From: CAZAGD01 sp049699975
GTDB taxonomy: Bacteria; Desulfobacterota; SM23-61
Direction: 5' to 3'
Length of the DNA stretch: 9,751 bases
NCBI GenBank assembly: GCA_049699975.1
Contig: JBNAWB010000138.1
Coordinates: forward strand, 1 to 9,751
The notes under the pieces: generated by a model
Told to the model about the DNA's origin: nothing
Database searches by the model: none
What the model saw: only the letters and a program-made list of their open reading frames with translations
Program-made: the position numbers and the translations under genes
Part shown: positions 1 to 6,789 of the stretch, piece by piece
Numbering within the stretch: position 1 is the first letter of the stretch
Layout of the letters: the number at the start of each line of letters is the position of its first letter

Positions 1-59
1 CCCCTCCCGCCTGTCTCCTGCTGGTGAGAAAAATTAAAACTGATCGACGGTCAGATTAT
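1..59 (+). repeat. Partial copy of the window-flanking repeat
   Basis: This stretch aligns without gaps to bases 9638-9696 at the other end of the window, in the same orientation. By hand count about 49 of 59 positions match, and most differences are transitions. Bases 42-57 (GATCGACGGTCAGATT) are also an exact reverse complement of 9698-9713, the second arm of the central hairpin in the right-hand copy. After base 59 the similarity stops: the second hairpin arm is missing here. A weak resemblance (TTGAAAATTATGG against TTTGAAATTCGTACC) suggests a decayed remainder. The window starts inside the repeat, so its true left edge is not visible. Confidence 0.8.
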
Positions 60-150
60 CTAGTTGAAAATTATGGATTTTTGGGAAAATGGTTATATAA
101 TGCCTAAAAATTAAATATTAGATGGAATTAAATTAACTTTTGAAATTATT
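60..150. other. AT-rich spacer, no gene seen
   Basis: This is very AT-rich sequence between the left repeat copy and the miaA remnant. I see no convincing reading frame, ribosome binding site or hairpin. It may contain the decayed distal part of the left repeat. Confidence 0.5.
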
Positions 151-389
151 ATGCTAAAAGAATTTTTGGTAATTTTAGGACCGACGGCTCAAAAGAAGAC
201 AAAAATTGGCCCAAAAGCGGGGCAAGCCTTAAATGGGAAATTATTTTTACCGATTCGCGGCAGGTCTATCACGGAATGGACATCGGCACATATTTAGAGA
301 GAGTTGAGAGCTGGCGGATTAGCAAAGGCTCTTCTCCAGCTTTCCATTATCAAACCCCTCAGAAGGCAGAAGGGAAATCTTTTTCGTAA
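151..389 (+). pseudogene. miaA: Decayed 5' fragment of miaA (tRNA dimethylallyltransferase)
   Basis: From ATG 151 the translation opens LVILGPTA, the start of the MiaA P-loop (GPTAxGKT). Here the P-loop reads GPTAQKKT, so its invariant glycine is gone. The frame continues to QALNG, then stops at TAG 295-297. Shifting frame near base 237 restores the next MiaA block, EIIFTDSRQVYHGMDIGT (237-290), which matches the family pattern EIIxxDSRQVYxGxDIGT. That frame ends at TAA 387-389. Its last 30 or so residues are only vaguely MiaA-like. Intact MiaA has about 300 residues and transfers a dimethylallyl group to A37 of tRNAs that read UNN codons. Less than a third remains here, with a frameshift and a lost active-site residue, so it cannot be functional. 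It is convergent with the operon and sits next to the left repeat. The identification rests on two family motifs in the right order and spacing. Confidence 0.72.
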
Positions 390-406
390 GTGAAAAATAT
401 CACCGC

Positions 407-1570
407 TTAAAAGGCCCGCTCATATATTTTTTCAATATCTTTTACAGTGAGCAATCGCGGAGAGCGAGAAAGTAATCTCTGCTCTTTATGGGCTTCCACT
501 GCCCACCGGGGCACCTTAGTCTTATCGGTAATATTCAAATCCGTTAAGGAAGTTGGTAAATCAACGCTTTGCAACAAATGTTTGATTGCTTCCAAAGCTC
601 GCGCCGCAGCTTCTCGAGCAGGCAGGCCGTCTACATTTTCACCCATAGCGATAGCCAGCTCTACCATCTTTTCCTGCTTGGCCACCATAATTCCTTCAAA
701 ACAGGCTAAGAGGAGGGCGCTTAAAGTAATGCCATGAGGGGTATGATATTCGCCTCCCACAGGATAGGCCATGGCATGGACGAGACTTGTTCCCGAATTA
801 TTGAGCACTATCCCGGCCATCAAACTGCCCAAGGCCATGTAATAGCGTGCTTCTAAATTCTGACCATCGGCAAAAGCCGGGCCCAACCAACGGGTAATGA
901 TGGAAACGGCTTCCAGGGCTATAGCATCAGTAATGGGGTTGGCATTCTTAGAAAGAAATGGCTCCGCTGCATGGATAAAAGCATCTATCCCGGCACTGGC
1001 CGTAACGCGCGGCGGGCAGCTTACAGTTAACATAGGGTCTACAATAGCTACATTGGGCAATAAAGCCGTAGAAGCAACAGCCTTTTTTACATTTACTTCC
1101 CGATCCAAAAAAATCGCGTGTTTGGTAACTTCAGCTCCTGTTCCAGAGGTAGTAGGAATGATGATCGTGGGTTTTCCTCTCTTGGGAACTTTTTCCCGTC
1201 CAAAGTAATCTTTTGTCTTTCCGGGATTGGTTACCAAAGCTGAGGCCATCTTGGCTACATCCAAGATACTTCCCCCGCCTAACCCAATGATGACCTCAAA
1301 TTTTCCTTTCCGGGCTACTTCGGCCGTCTCTTCCACCACGCTGGTAGCCGGTTCAGGAGTATCCCTTCCTTGGATATTAACCTCTACATCTATAGACTCT
1401 GCTTTCAGAGAAGATAGCGCTTTCTCCAAGACACCTGCTTCTTTGACATTAGGACCGGTTACCAAGAGAACTCGCCCGGCCCCTAATTTCTTTGCCTGCT
1501 GCCCGAGTTGCTGGATGGTATCCATCCCGAAGATTATGGATGGAGTGGCGAACTGGATCATCTGAAACAT
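407..1570 (-). CDS. Iron-containing (group III) alcohol dehydrogenase
   Basis: This is a 387-residue enzyme of the Fe-ADH family (FucO, lactaldehyde reductase and maleylacetate reductase relatives), of usual length. It would catalyse NAD(P)-dependent interconversion of an alcohol or hydroxyacid with an aldehyde in the cytoplasm. The N-terminal nucleotide-binding half carries GGGS at 98-101 (GLGGGSILDVAK) and TTSGTGAE at 140-147. The C-terminal metal-binding half has all four iron ligands in FucO-like spacing: D196 and H200 in GIDAFIH, H265 in LVHAMAYPVGG, and H279 in HTPHG. The start at 1570 is supported by AAGGAG about 11 bases upstream; Met4 is a less likely alternative. It is the last gene of the cluster, 83 bp after the beta-hydroxyacid dehydrogenase, with a terminator-like hairpin between them. 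A reductive outlet for an aldehyde made upstream would fit (inference). Substrate is unknown. Confidence 0.93.
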   Translation of the reverse strand: MFQMIQFATPSIIFGMDTIQQLGQQAKKLGAGRVLLVTGPNVKEAGVLEKALSSLKAESIDVEVNIQGRDTPEPATSVVEETAEVARKGKFEVIIGLGGGSILDVAKMASALVTNPGKTKDYFGREKVPKRGKPTIIIPTTSGTGAEVTKHAIFLDREVNVKKAVASTALLPNVAIVDPMLTVSCPPRVTASAGIDAFIHAAEPFLSKNANPITDAIALEAVSIITRWLGPAFADGQNLEARYYMALGSLMAGIVLNNSGTSLVHAMAYPVGGEYHTPHGITLSALLLACFEGIMVAKQEKMVELAIAMGENVDGLPAREAAARALEAIKHLLQSVDLPTSLTDLNITDKTKVPRWAVEAHKEQRLLSRSPRLLTVKDIEKIYERAF

Positions 1571-1602
1571 CTTTTTTCTGTCTCCTTTTCCATTTTTTTC
1601 AA

Positions 1603-1633
1603 AAAAGAGGACCTGAAAATTAGGTCCCCTTTT
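1603..1633 (-). terminator. Bidirectional terminator-like hairpin before the Fe-ADH gene
   Basis: GGACCT (1609-1614) and AGGTCC (1622-1627) form a perfect 6-bp stem with a 7-base loop. One mismatch follows, then a G-C pair and four A-T pairs, for 11 paired positions in all. Read on the minus strand the stem is followed by a T run, the classic rho-independent form. The plus-strand reading is also T-rich on its far side. The hairpin ends only about 33 bp before the Fe-ADH start codon. That leaves no room for a new promoter, so partial read-through or mRNA processing is more likely than complete termination. Confidence 0.65.
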
Positions 1634-1653
1634 AATTTTTTAAATTTTCTTTT

Positions 1654-2547
1654 TTAAACTTTATTTAAATTAGTAATATTTGCCAATTCCTCCAGGATCG
1701 TAATGACCACAGAAGCTTCCATCTCTCCTCTTCCTCGGGTTTTAGCCGCCTTCACAATCTCCCGGGTAATACTTCCCGTCGGAAGAACCGCGCCTACTTC
1801 ATCAGCCAGTTTGATGGCCGTAGATAAATCTTTATACATGTTGTTTAGAGAAAACCCAGGAGCAAAATCATGCTTAATCATTCGGAGCCCCCTGGTTTCC
1901 ATAGCACCGGTGCGGGCACCGCCGACCGAGGTTATTTCCATTACCTTAATAGGATCAATGCCTGCTTTTTGGGCTAGAACTAAGGCTTCGGCTACAGCTT
2001 GGATGGCTATGCCCATAATCAAGTTATTGATCAACTTGAGAGTAGTTCCTTTCCCATTTTCACCAACATGAATAATCTTCACGCCCATCTTTTCAAAAAT
2101 AGGCAAGCAGGCCTCAAACGTTTCTTTAGGGCCGCCAACCATTATGCCCAATTTTCCTTCGGCAGCTACTTTTGGATTTCCGGTAACGGGGGCATCCAGC
2201 ATTACTACTCCTTTTTCTTGGGCGCGCGTGGCAATTGATCGCGACATTTCCGGAGCAATACTACTCATATCAATTAAAATCATTCCTGGATGCGCTCCTT
2301 CTAATACTCCATCTTTCCCGCAAACCACTTCTTCCACTGCTGCTGAGTCAGTTACCATAGTAATTACTACATCCGCTGCCTGGGCCACTGCCTTGGGCGA
2401 ATCAGCCCATTTAGCCCCGGCCTTAAGCAGAGGATCAGCCTTTTCTTTTGTCCTATTCCATACAGTTAAAGAATACCCTCCTTCCAACAACCGCCGGGAC
2501 ATTTCTCTTCCCATGAGGCCTAAACCGATAAAACCTATATTTTTCAT
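1654..2547 (-). CDS. Beta-hydroxyacid dehydrogenase (3-hydroxyisobutyrate dehydrogenase / tartronate semialdehyde reductase family)
   Basis: This is a 297-residue cytoplasmic NAD(P)-dependent enzyme of normal family length. An N-terminal Rossmann domain starts at once with GFIGLGLMGREM (residues 5-16; family pattern GxGxMGxxM). The substrate-recognition block is DAPVTGN at 118-124, where most relatives have DAPVSGG. The catalytic lysine is K171 in GKGTTLKLINN, and the helical C-terminal domain has the usual KDL at 239-241. Family members interconvert 3- or 4-hydroxyacids and semialdehydes (3-hydroxyisobutyrate, D-glycerate/tartronate semialdehyde, 4-hydroxybutyrate/succinate semialdehyde). 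The sequence does not say which applies. Asn as the last residue of the recognition block may reflect a different substrate. It lies 14 bp after the tctC-like gene and is probably co-transcribed with it. Confidence 0.92.
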   Translation of the reverse strand: MKNIGFIGLGLMGREMSRRLLEGGYSLTVWNRTKEKADPLLKAGAKWADSPKAVAQAADVVITMVTDSAAVEEVVCGKDGVLEGAHPGMILIDMSSIAPEMSRSIATRAQEKGVVMLDAPVTGNPKVAAEGKLGIMVGGPKETFEACLPIFEKMGVKIIHVGENGKGTTLKLINNLIMGIAIQAVAEALVLAQKAGIDPIKVMEITSVGGARTGAMETRGLRMIKHDFAPGFSLNNMYKDLSTAIKLADEVGAVLPTGSITREIVKAAKTRGRGEMEASVVITILEELANITNLNKV

Positions 2548-2551
2548 CTTA

Positions 2552-2558
2552 CCTCCTT
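2552..2558 (-). promoter_or_regulatory. Strong ribosome binding site of the beta-hydroxyacid dehydrogenase gene
   Basis: On the minus strand AAGGAGG is followed by TAAG and then the ATG at 2547. This near-perfect Shine-Dalgarno sequence lies in the 14-bp gap after the receptor gene and fixes the start codon. Confidence 0.8.
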
Positions 2559-2561
2559 ATT

Positions 2562-3542
2562 TCACTCGACTTTGCCTATGTTGCGGATTGCTTTAGCCAG
2601 GCGGGCGGCATCTTCATCCCAAAATTTTTGGAAATCCGGCCCATCGAGGTAATAAATAGGTGTATTAAGTTTATCCATGGCATTCTTAAATTCAGCGCTA
2701 TGAGCTGCTTTTTTAGTGGCTGCGCGCAAGATCTTAACTATTTCAGGAGGAGTTGCTTTGGGAGCAAACAGGCCGGCCCAGATATAAAATTCTACGTCTT
2801 TATATCCCAGTTCTATGAAAGTAGGAATATCAGGCATGGACGCCAATCTTTTTGCTCCCCAGCAAGCTAATACCCGCACTGTACCTGCCTTCAACTGCGA
2901 GGCAATTACACTCGGGCCTACAGCAAAGGCATCCACATGACCTCCTAAGAGAGCAGTCAAAGCTGGTCCTCCTCCCTGGGTTGGTATATGGCGCAATTTT
3001 ATGCCCGCGGCATGGGCAAACATTTCCATAGCTACATGTAGAGTACCATACATGCCCGAAGAACTATATTTTATCTCCCCCGGTCGTTTCTTAGCGTCAG
3101 TTACAAAATCGGCCACTGACTTCCAAGGGGCTTCTTTTCTTATAGCCAGGACAGTGGGATCTGCATTTAATAAAGCAATGGGCACAAAGTCTTCGCGCTT
3201 ATAGGTCTGGGGTCTTCCAAAAAGTTTGTCTACTTCGGGCATAACCGAAATACTCGAAAGCGCTAAGAGTAATGTGTAGCCGTCTGGTTTGGCCACCGCC
3301 ACAAACTGCATGCCCACTGCTCCTCCTGCTCCGGATTTATTTACCACTGCTACCGGTTGTTTGAGGATGGGTTCTAAGGCTGCGGCCAAAGGTCGAGCGG
3401 TGAGATCCGCCACTCCGCCTGGTGGAAAAGGTACCACCATTGTTATCGGTCTTGTCGGATAATCTGCCCAGACGATTCCAAGCGTCCCAATTAATCCACT
3501 AACCCCTAATAAAATGGCCAATAACCATCTCCCTTTGTTCAT
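2562..3542 (-). CDS. tctC: TctC/Bug-family periplasmic solute receptor of a tripartite tricarboxylate transporter
   Basis: This 326-residue protein has the family's usual length. Residues 1-26 are a signal peptide: a short basic start (NKGR), a hydrophobic stretch, then VWA before DYPTRPI, a plausible signal peptidase I site. The mature start YPTRPITMVVPFPPGGVAD (28-46), with ARPLA after it, is the family hallmark; PPGG and the following Asp shape the carboxylate-binding pocket in Bug proteins. AKPDGYTLLLA (84-94) and the later WAGLFAPKATP region are also typical. It would capture a carboxylate outside the membrane and deliver it to TctAB. It follows the channel gene here (order B-A-C); C-B-A is common elsewhere. 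A strong GGAGG 8 bases upstream of the ATG suggests high expression, as expected for a receptor needed in excess. Ligand is unknown. Confidence 0.93.
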   Translation of the reverse strand: MNKGRWLLAILLGVSGLIGTLGIVWADYPTRPITMVVPFPPGGVADLTARPLAAALEPILKQPVAVVNKSGAGGAVGMQFVAVAKPDGYTLLLALSSISVMPEVDKLFGRPQTYKREDFVPIALLNADPTVLAIRKEAPWKSVADFVTDAKKRPGEIKYSSSGMYGTLHVAMEMFAHAAGIKLRHIPTQGGGPALTALLGGHVDAFAVGPSVIASQLKAGTVRVLACWGAKRLASMPDIPTFIELGYKDVEFYIWAGLFAPKATPPEIVKILRAATKKAAHSAEFKNAMDKLNTPIYYLDGPDFQKFWDEDAARLAKAIRNIGKVE

Positions 3543-3550
3543 TGAATTTT

Positions 3551-3557
3551 CCTCCTT
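3551..3557 (-). promoter_or_regulatory. Strong ribosome binding site of the receptor gene
   Basis: On the minus strand AAGGAGG sits 8 bases before the ATG at 3542. It is the best Shine-Dalgarno sequence of the cluster together with that of the next gene. Confidence 0.8.
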
Positions 3558-3571
3558 TTAATTTAATAATT

Positions 3572-3594
3572 GGGGACTAAAAAATTTAGTCTCC
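3572..3594 (-). other. Hairpin at the tctA end, between channel and receptor genes
   Basis: GACTAAA (3575-3581) and TTTAGTC (3585-3591) form a perfect 7-bp stem with a 3-base loop. On the minus-strand RNA a C/A mismatch and two G-C pairs extend it. It overlaps the TAA stop of the channel gene (3586-3588) and precedes the receptor gene's ribosome binding site. No good U run follows on the minus strand, so it is more likely an RNA-stability or attenuation element than a full terminator. Read on the plus strand it is followed by five Ts, but nothing is known to be transcribed that way. Confidence 0.5.
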
Positions 3595-5115
3595 TTTTTC
3601 TGCTTTACTCAACTGATTTCTCCAGCCCCAATCAATTCCTTTCTTGATGAGCGGGCGCAAAGCCAAAATAATCATCAGAAAAGCACCCGCCAAAAAAAGA
3701 GCAGAAATAGGCCGCTGAATAAATATGCTATATTTCCCGCCGGACATGGCTAATGCTTGCCGAAAACTCATTTCCATAATGGGAGCTATTACCACTCCCA
3801 AAACAATCGGGGCAGTTTCGTAATCGAACTTGCGGAGCAAATATCCGAGCATCCCCATGACGGCCATGATGCCTACATCAACATAACTCGTATTCACAGC
3901 ATAAACGCCCACAATACAGAACATCAAAATCATAGGATAGAGAATTTTATAAGGAATGCGTAAAAAATTAACAAATAGCCCAACCAAGGGCAGGTTAAGC
4001 AGCAAAAGGACAAAATTACCAATATACATGCTGGCAATCAGTCCCCAAAAGATCACCGGTTGTTCTTTTATGAAAAGAGGACCTGGGTTTATCCCATGCA
4101 CCATCAAGGCTGCTAAAAGCACGGCAGGGATTGGCCCTGTGGGAACTCCCAAAGCTAACATGGGCACTAATGCTCCTTCACTGGCCGCATTATTAGCAGA
4201 TTCCGGAGCAGCCACACCCTCAATAGCCCCGCGGCCAAATTTCTCGGGCTGCTTAGACAACCTCCTCTCCACCGCATAAGAGACAAAAGTGGAAATAATA
4301 TGAGCCGAGCCCGGGATTATGCCGATAAAAAAACCCAATATTGTACCACGGCCAATTGGTTTTAAGGCATCCCTAAATTCTTCCCGCGAAGGCAAAAGAT
4401 CTCGCAATTTAGGCTTAATTACTTCTGGTCTCTTTTCCTGTCCAGCAGTAGCAAGAATCTCGGCAATACCAAATAGACCCACCGCTACTGGCACTACCCC
4501 AATACCATCACCCAATGCGGCTACCCCATAGGAAAAACGAAAATAACCGCTCATATGATCAATGCCGATCATGCCGCAAAGAAGTCCCAGGGCAATCATA
4601 GCCAAATTCTTTACCATTGAGCCACCAGTCATATACCCCAAAACTATAAGCCCCATGGCTAATAGAGAAAAATATTCCGGTGGACCAAAGCCTAAGGCAA
4701 AACGCGCCAGAGGCGGCGCTAAAAACATCAACCCGATGACACTTAATGTTCCCGCAATATAGGAGCCAAAAGCAGCAATGAAAAGGGCTGGACCGGCGCG
4801 TCCCTTTTGGGCCATAGCATAGCCATCAATACAAGTCATAACTGAGGCAGCCTCTCCAGGTATACGCATCAAAATAGAAGTTGTGGAACCGCCATACATA
4901 GCTCCGTAATAAACTCCGCAAAGAAGAATTAGCCCTCCCGTGGGGTCTAATCCAAAAGTAGTCGGCAGAAGTAAACTTATTCCGGCCAATGGGCCAACGC
5001 CTGGCAAAACGCCCACCATAGTGCCAATTAAACAACCCATTAGAGCATAAAATAGATTAGCAGGTGTCAAAGCAGTGGCAAAACCAAGCAATAAATTTTG
5101 AAAGGTCTCGGTCAT
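3586..5115 (-). CDS. tctA: TctA-family large membrane subunit of a tripartite tricarboxylate transporter
   Basis: This 509-residue, very hydrophobic protein with about ten to twelve membrane segments is of typical TctA length. The family signature appears twice, reflecting its internal duplication. In the first half GVLPGVGPLAG (about 35-45) is followed by GAMYGGSTTSILMRIPGE and the GYAMAQKGRAGPAL block. In the second half GIIPGSAHI is followed by IEGVAAPESANNAASEGALVP and LALGVPTGP. These glycine/proline-rich loops are thought to form the translocation site of the sodium- or proton-coupled carboxylate channel. The start lies one base after the TctB stop, with AGGA about 7 bases before the ATG inside the tctB end, so translation is probably coupled. 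It works in the inner membrane with TctB and the periplasmic receptor encoded downstream. Confidence 0.95.
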   Translation of the reverse strand: MTETFQNLLLGFATALTPANLFYALMGCLIGTMVGVLPGVGPLAGISLLLPTTFGLDPTGGLILLCGVYYGAMYGGSTTSILMRIPGEAASVMTCIDGYAMAQKGRAGPALFIAAFGSYIAGTLSVIGLMFLAPPLARFALGFGPPEYFSLLAMGLIVLGYMTGGSMVKNLAMIALGLLCGMIGIDHMSGYFRFSYGVAALGDGIGVVPVAVGLFGIAEILATAGQEKRPEVIKPKLRDLLPSREEFRDALKPIGRGTILGFFIGIIPGSAHIISTFVSYAVERRLSKQPEKFGRGAIEGVAAPESANNAASEGALVPMLALGVPTGPIPAVLLAALMVHGINPGPLFIKEQPVIFWGLIASMYIGNFVLLLLNLPLVGLFVNFLRIPYKILYPMILMFCIVGVYAVNTSYVDVGIMAVMGMLGYLLRKFDYETAPIVLGVVIAPIMEMSFRQALAMSGGKYSIFIQRPISALFLAGAFLMIILALRPLIKKGIDWGWRNQLSKAEKGD

Positions 5116-5116
5116 T

Positions 5117-5560
5117 TCAGATTCCTAACCCCCCTCGCGGCAGAGGGACTTTCAACAAAGAATCGAAAACCCAAAACGATCCCAGAGCCAGGCCCAGAGT
5201 CCAAAGCAAAGCCCACCAAATTTTCATCCGCTCAAGCACTGCCAAAAGGAAGCCCAAGATTATAATCATGGTGATTCTATAACCCAATTGGTCAATGGCG
5301 AAGGTACCAAAAAAACAGCAGGCCAATATAGCGAGGGCATGCTTTCCCTCTGTCCATCTAAGTTGTTTAATAGATAAAGAATCTTTTTTAGGATAAAAAA
5401 TTAAAATTAGGCTCATGGCCCCAAGAAAAAGGGCTAAAATAAAAGGTAGATAAGCAGGTCCAGGTCGGCTGTGCGTTCCAAAAGGTAAGACTCTGCTTTC
5501 CACAGCCACGAAAATGGAGATTCCTAAAAGAGCGAGACCGCTTACTCGATCAATGGACAT
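5117..5560 (-). CDS. tctB: TctB-family small membrane subunit of a tripartite tricarboxylate transporter
   Basis: This 147-residue protein is of normal length for the poorly conserved TctB family. Four or so hydrophobic segments are visible (roughly residues 7-24, 37-56, 74-106 which may be split, and 113-132). Family-like marks are RPGPAYLPFILALFLGAMSL (32-51) and the C-terminal VFDSLLKVPLPRGGLGI, where TctB proteins typically end a helix with a Leu-Pro-x-Gly element. A ribosome binding site (AGAGGA, 7 bases before the ATG) supports the start. It lies 29 bp after the DapA-family gene and overlaps functionally with tctA (1-bp gap). Its role is to stabilise the TctA channel in the inner membrane. 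Confidence 0.88.
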   Translation of the reverse strand: MSIDRVSGLALLGISIFVAVESRVLPFGTHSRPGPAYLPFILALFLGAMSLILIFYPKKDSLSIKQLRWTEGKHALAILACCFFGTFAIDQLGYRITMIIILGFLLAVLERMKIWWALLWTLGLALGSFWVFDSLLKVPLPRGGLGI

Positions 5561-5589
5561 AAAAATTCCTCTTGGCGCATTCTTTTTCT

Positions 5590-6480
5590 TTATCCTTTGG
5601 GCAGGGCGCCGATAGACTTTAATACCTCAGCAATTTCCTTGAGGGCATTTCCTTTTAGGGGCTGCAAAGGAGGAATAGGATCGCCCACCGGAAATCCCTG
5701 CAATTCTAAACAGGCTTTTATACAAGGAGCCAAAGAATATTTTTGGAAAATATAGTTTATCTGCCAAAGATTTTTTTGCAAGGATATAGCTTCTGCCCAC
5801 TGCTTTTTTTTAGCCAATTCGTAAAGTTTTACACTTTCTTTGGGAATAACACAGGCCGGCCCGGCCATCCAGCCCACGCCTCCAAACATCATGACCACTA
5901 AAGGTATATGCGCAGAAGCGCTAAAAACTTTTAGCTTACCTTCCAGGCGATTCATGATAGTTAATAAGTTTCCCGTATTAGCGGAAGCATCTTTTAAATA
6001 GCGGATATTAGGAACAGCGGCCAAAGCTTCGATTACTTCCCAGGATAAATTAGTGCCCGAAAAACTGGGATTGGTGTAAAGAACCACCGGCCGAGAGATG
6101 GCTTCAGCAATGCTCCGAAAATAGGCTATAGTCCCTTCTGGAGTTACGGGAAAATACGTATCCATTATGGCCAATATCCCATCCACACCAATCTTTTCCA
6201 TTTCTTTTGCTTGGCGCACTGCTTCTGGAATAGAAGTGTGGGCCACCCCAGCGACCACCGGGACTCTCCCCGCATTAGCTTCGACCACAACTTCTACTAC
6301 TTTTTGCCTTTGGGGCCAGGTTAGATAAGCAAATTCCCCTGTGCTGCCCAAGGGAGTTAACCCATGAACGCCCATTTCAATCAGGTAATTAACTAAATCT
6401 TTCAGTACTGCTTCTTTTACTTTCCCTCTCTCATCTATTGGCGAAACTAAATAGGGAAAGACTCCAGCTAACTCTTGCAT
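5590..6480 (-). CDS. DapA-family (N-acetylneuraminate lyase superfamily) class I aldolase or dehydratase
   Basis: This 296-residue TIM-barrel protein has the family's usual length. The Schiff-base lysine is K163 in YLKDAS. The general acid/base tyrosine is Y135 in VVLYTNPS. The 2-oxo-acid carboxylate loop is GSTGEF (45-50). Y109 in DTYFPVTPEG matches the second conserved tyrosine. The position of the arginine that binds aspartate semialdehyde in true DapA (YNVPSR) is Phe140 here (YTNPSF). The enzyme is therefore probably not 4-hydroxy-tetrahydrodipicolinate synthase. More likely it cleaves or dehydrates a 2-oxo acid, like 2-keto-3-deoxy-sugar-acid aldolases and dehydratases. Placement beside a carboxylate transporter and dehydrogenases rather than lysine genes supports a catabolic role. 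AAGGAG 8 bases before the ATG fixes the start. Substrate is unknown. Confidence 0.92.
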   Translation of the reverse strand: MQELAGVFPYLVSPIDERGKVKEAVLKDLVNYLIEMGVHGLTPLGSTGEFAYLTWPQRQKVVEVVVEANAGRVPVVAGVAHTSIPEAVRQAKEMEKIGVDGILAIMDTYFPVTPEGTIAYFRSIAEAISRPVVLYTNPSFSGTNLSWEVIEALAAVPNIRYLKDASANTGNLLTIMNRLEGKLKVFSASAHIPLVVMMFGGVGWMAGPACVIPKESVKLYELAKKKQWAEAISLQKNLWQINYIFQKYSLAPCIKACLELQGFPVGDPIPPLQPLKGNALKEIAEVLKSIGALPKG

Positions 6481-6513
6481 GGGCCTATCTCCTTTTAAGG
6501 AATTAATAAAAAC

Positions 6514-6780
6514 TCATCCTCCCCCCACTAAGCCAAAAATTTTTACCTCGTCGCCAGGGTGCAGAACTAATTGCCGGTCTTTTTGGGTACTGCCGTTGAT
6601 TACTATTAAACCTATCTCTTCCCCCGGAATCTTGAGTTTTTCAATTAAGCTTTGAATGGTCTCTCCTTCATGGATGGGCCACGAAAAAGAATTAGTTTTT
6701 TCTCCCACATACCGAACTAAATTACTATGGAGAGATAATTTTATTTGCCCCACTTCTGGTCTTAGATCTTGGCGAATCAT
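6514..6780 (-). CDS. MoaD/ThiS-like sulfur-carrier protein linked to AOR
   Basis: This is an 88-residue beta-grasp (ubiquitin-like) protein. The core runs from IKLSLHSNLVRYV (13-25) through a Thr-Ile-x-x-Leu-Ile helix start (41-45), VING (60-63) and LHPGDEVKIF (73-82), ending in GLVGGG. The C-terminal Gly-Gly is the residue pair that is adenylated and thiocarboxylated in MoaD and ThiS, so the key chemistry is present. The tail has three glycines. About 12 residues precede the core. No strong Shine-Dalgarno sits before the ATG, which lies 9 bases after the AOR stop, so translation is probably coupled to AOR. Small MoaD-like genes often follow AOR genes. A role in molybdopterin dithiolene sulfur insertion for the tungsten/molybdenum cofactor is the natural inference, but another sulfur-transfer role cannot be excluded. 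Confidence 0.85.
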   Translation of the reverse strand: MIRQDLRPEVGQIKLSLHSNLVRYVGEKTNSFSWPIHEGETIQSLIEKLKIPGEEIGLIVINGSTQKDRQLVLHPGDEVKIFGLVGGG

Positions 6781-6789
6781 AATTAGTTT

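Noticed and set aside
340..406. Terminator after the Fe-ADH gene
   Set aside because: Only short, weak stems (such as CCCT/AGGG) without a clear T run were found on the minus strand, so the operon end is not defined by a visible intrinsic terminator.
447..1565. Plus-strand open frames opposite the Fe-ADH gene
   Set aside because: They are antisense shadows of a gene with full catalytic motifs. Their translations look like low-complexity antisense products and there are no start signals.
4826..5035. Minus-strand 69-codon frame inside tctA
   Set aside because: It lies wholly within the clearly real tctA reading in another frame, shows no family motif and has no ribosome binding site.
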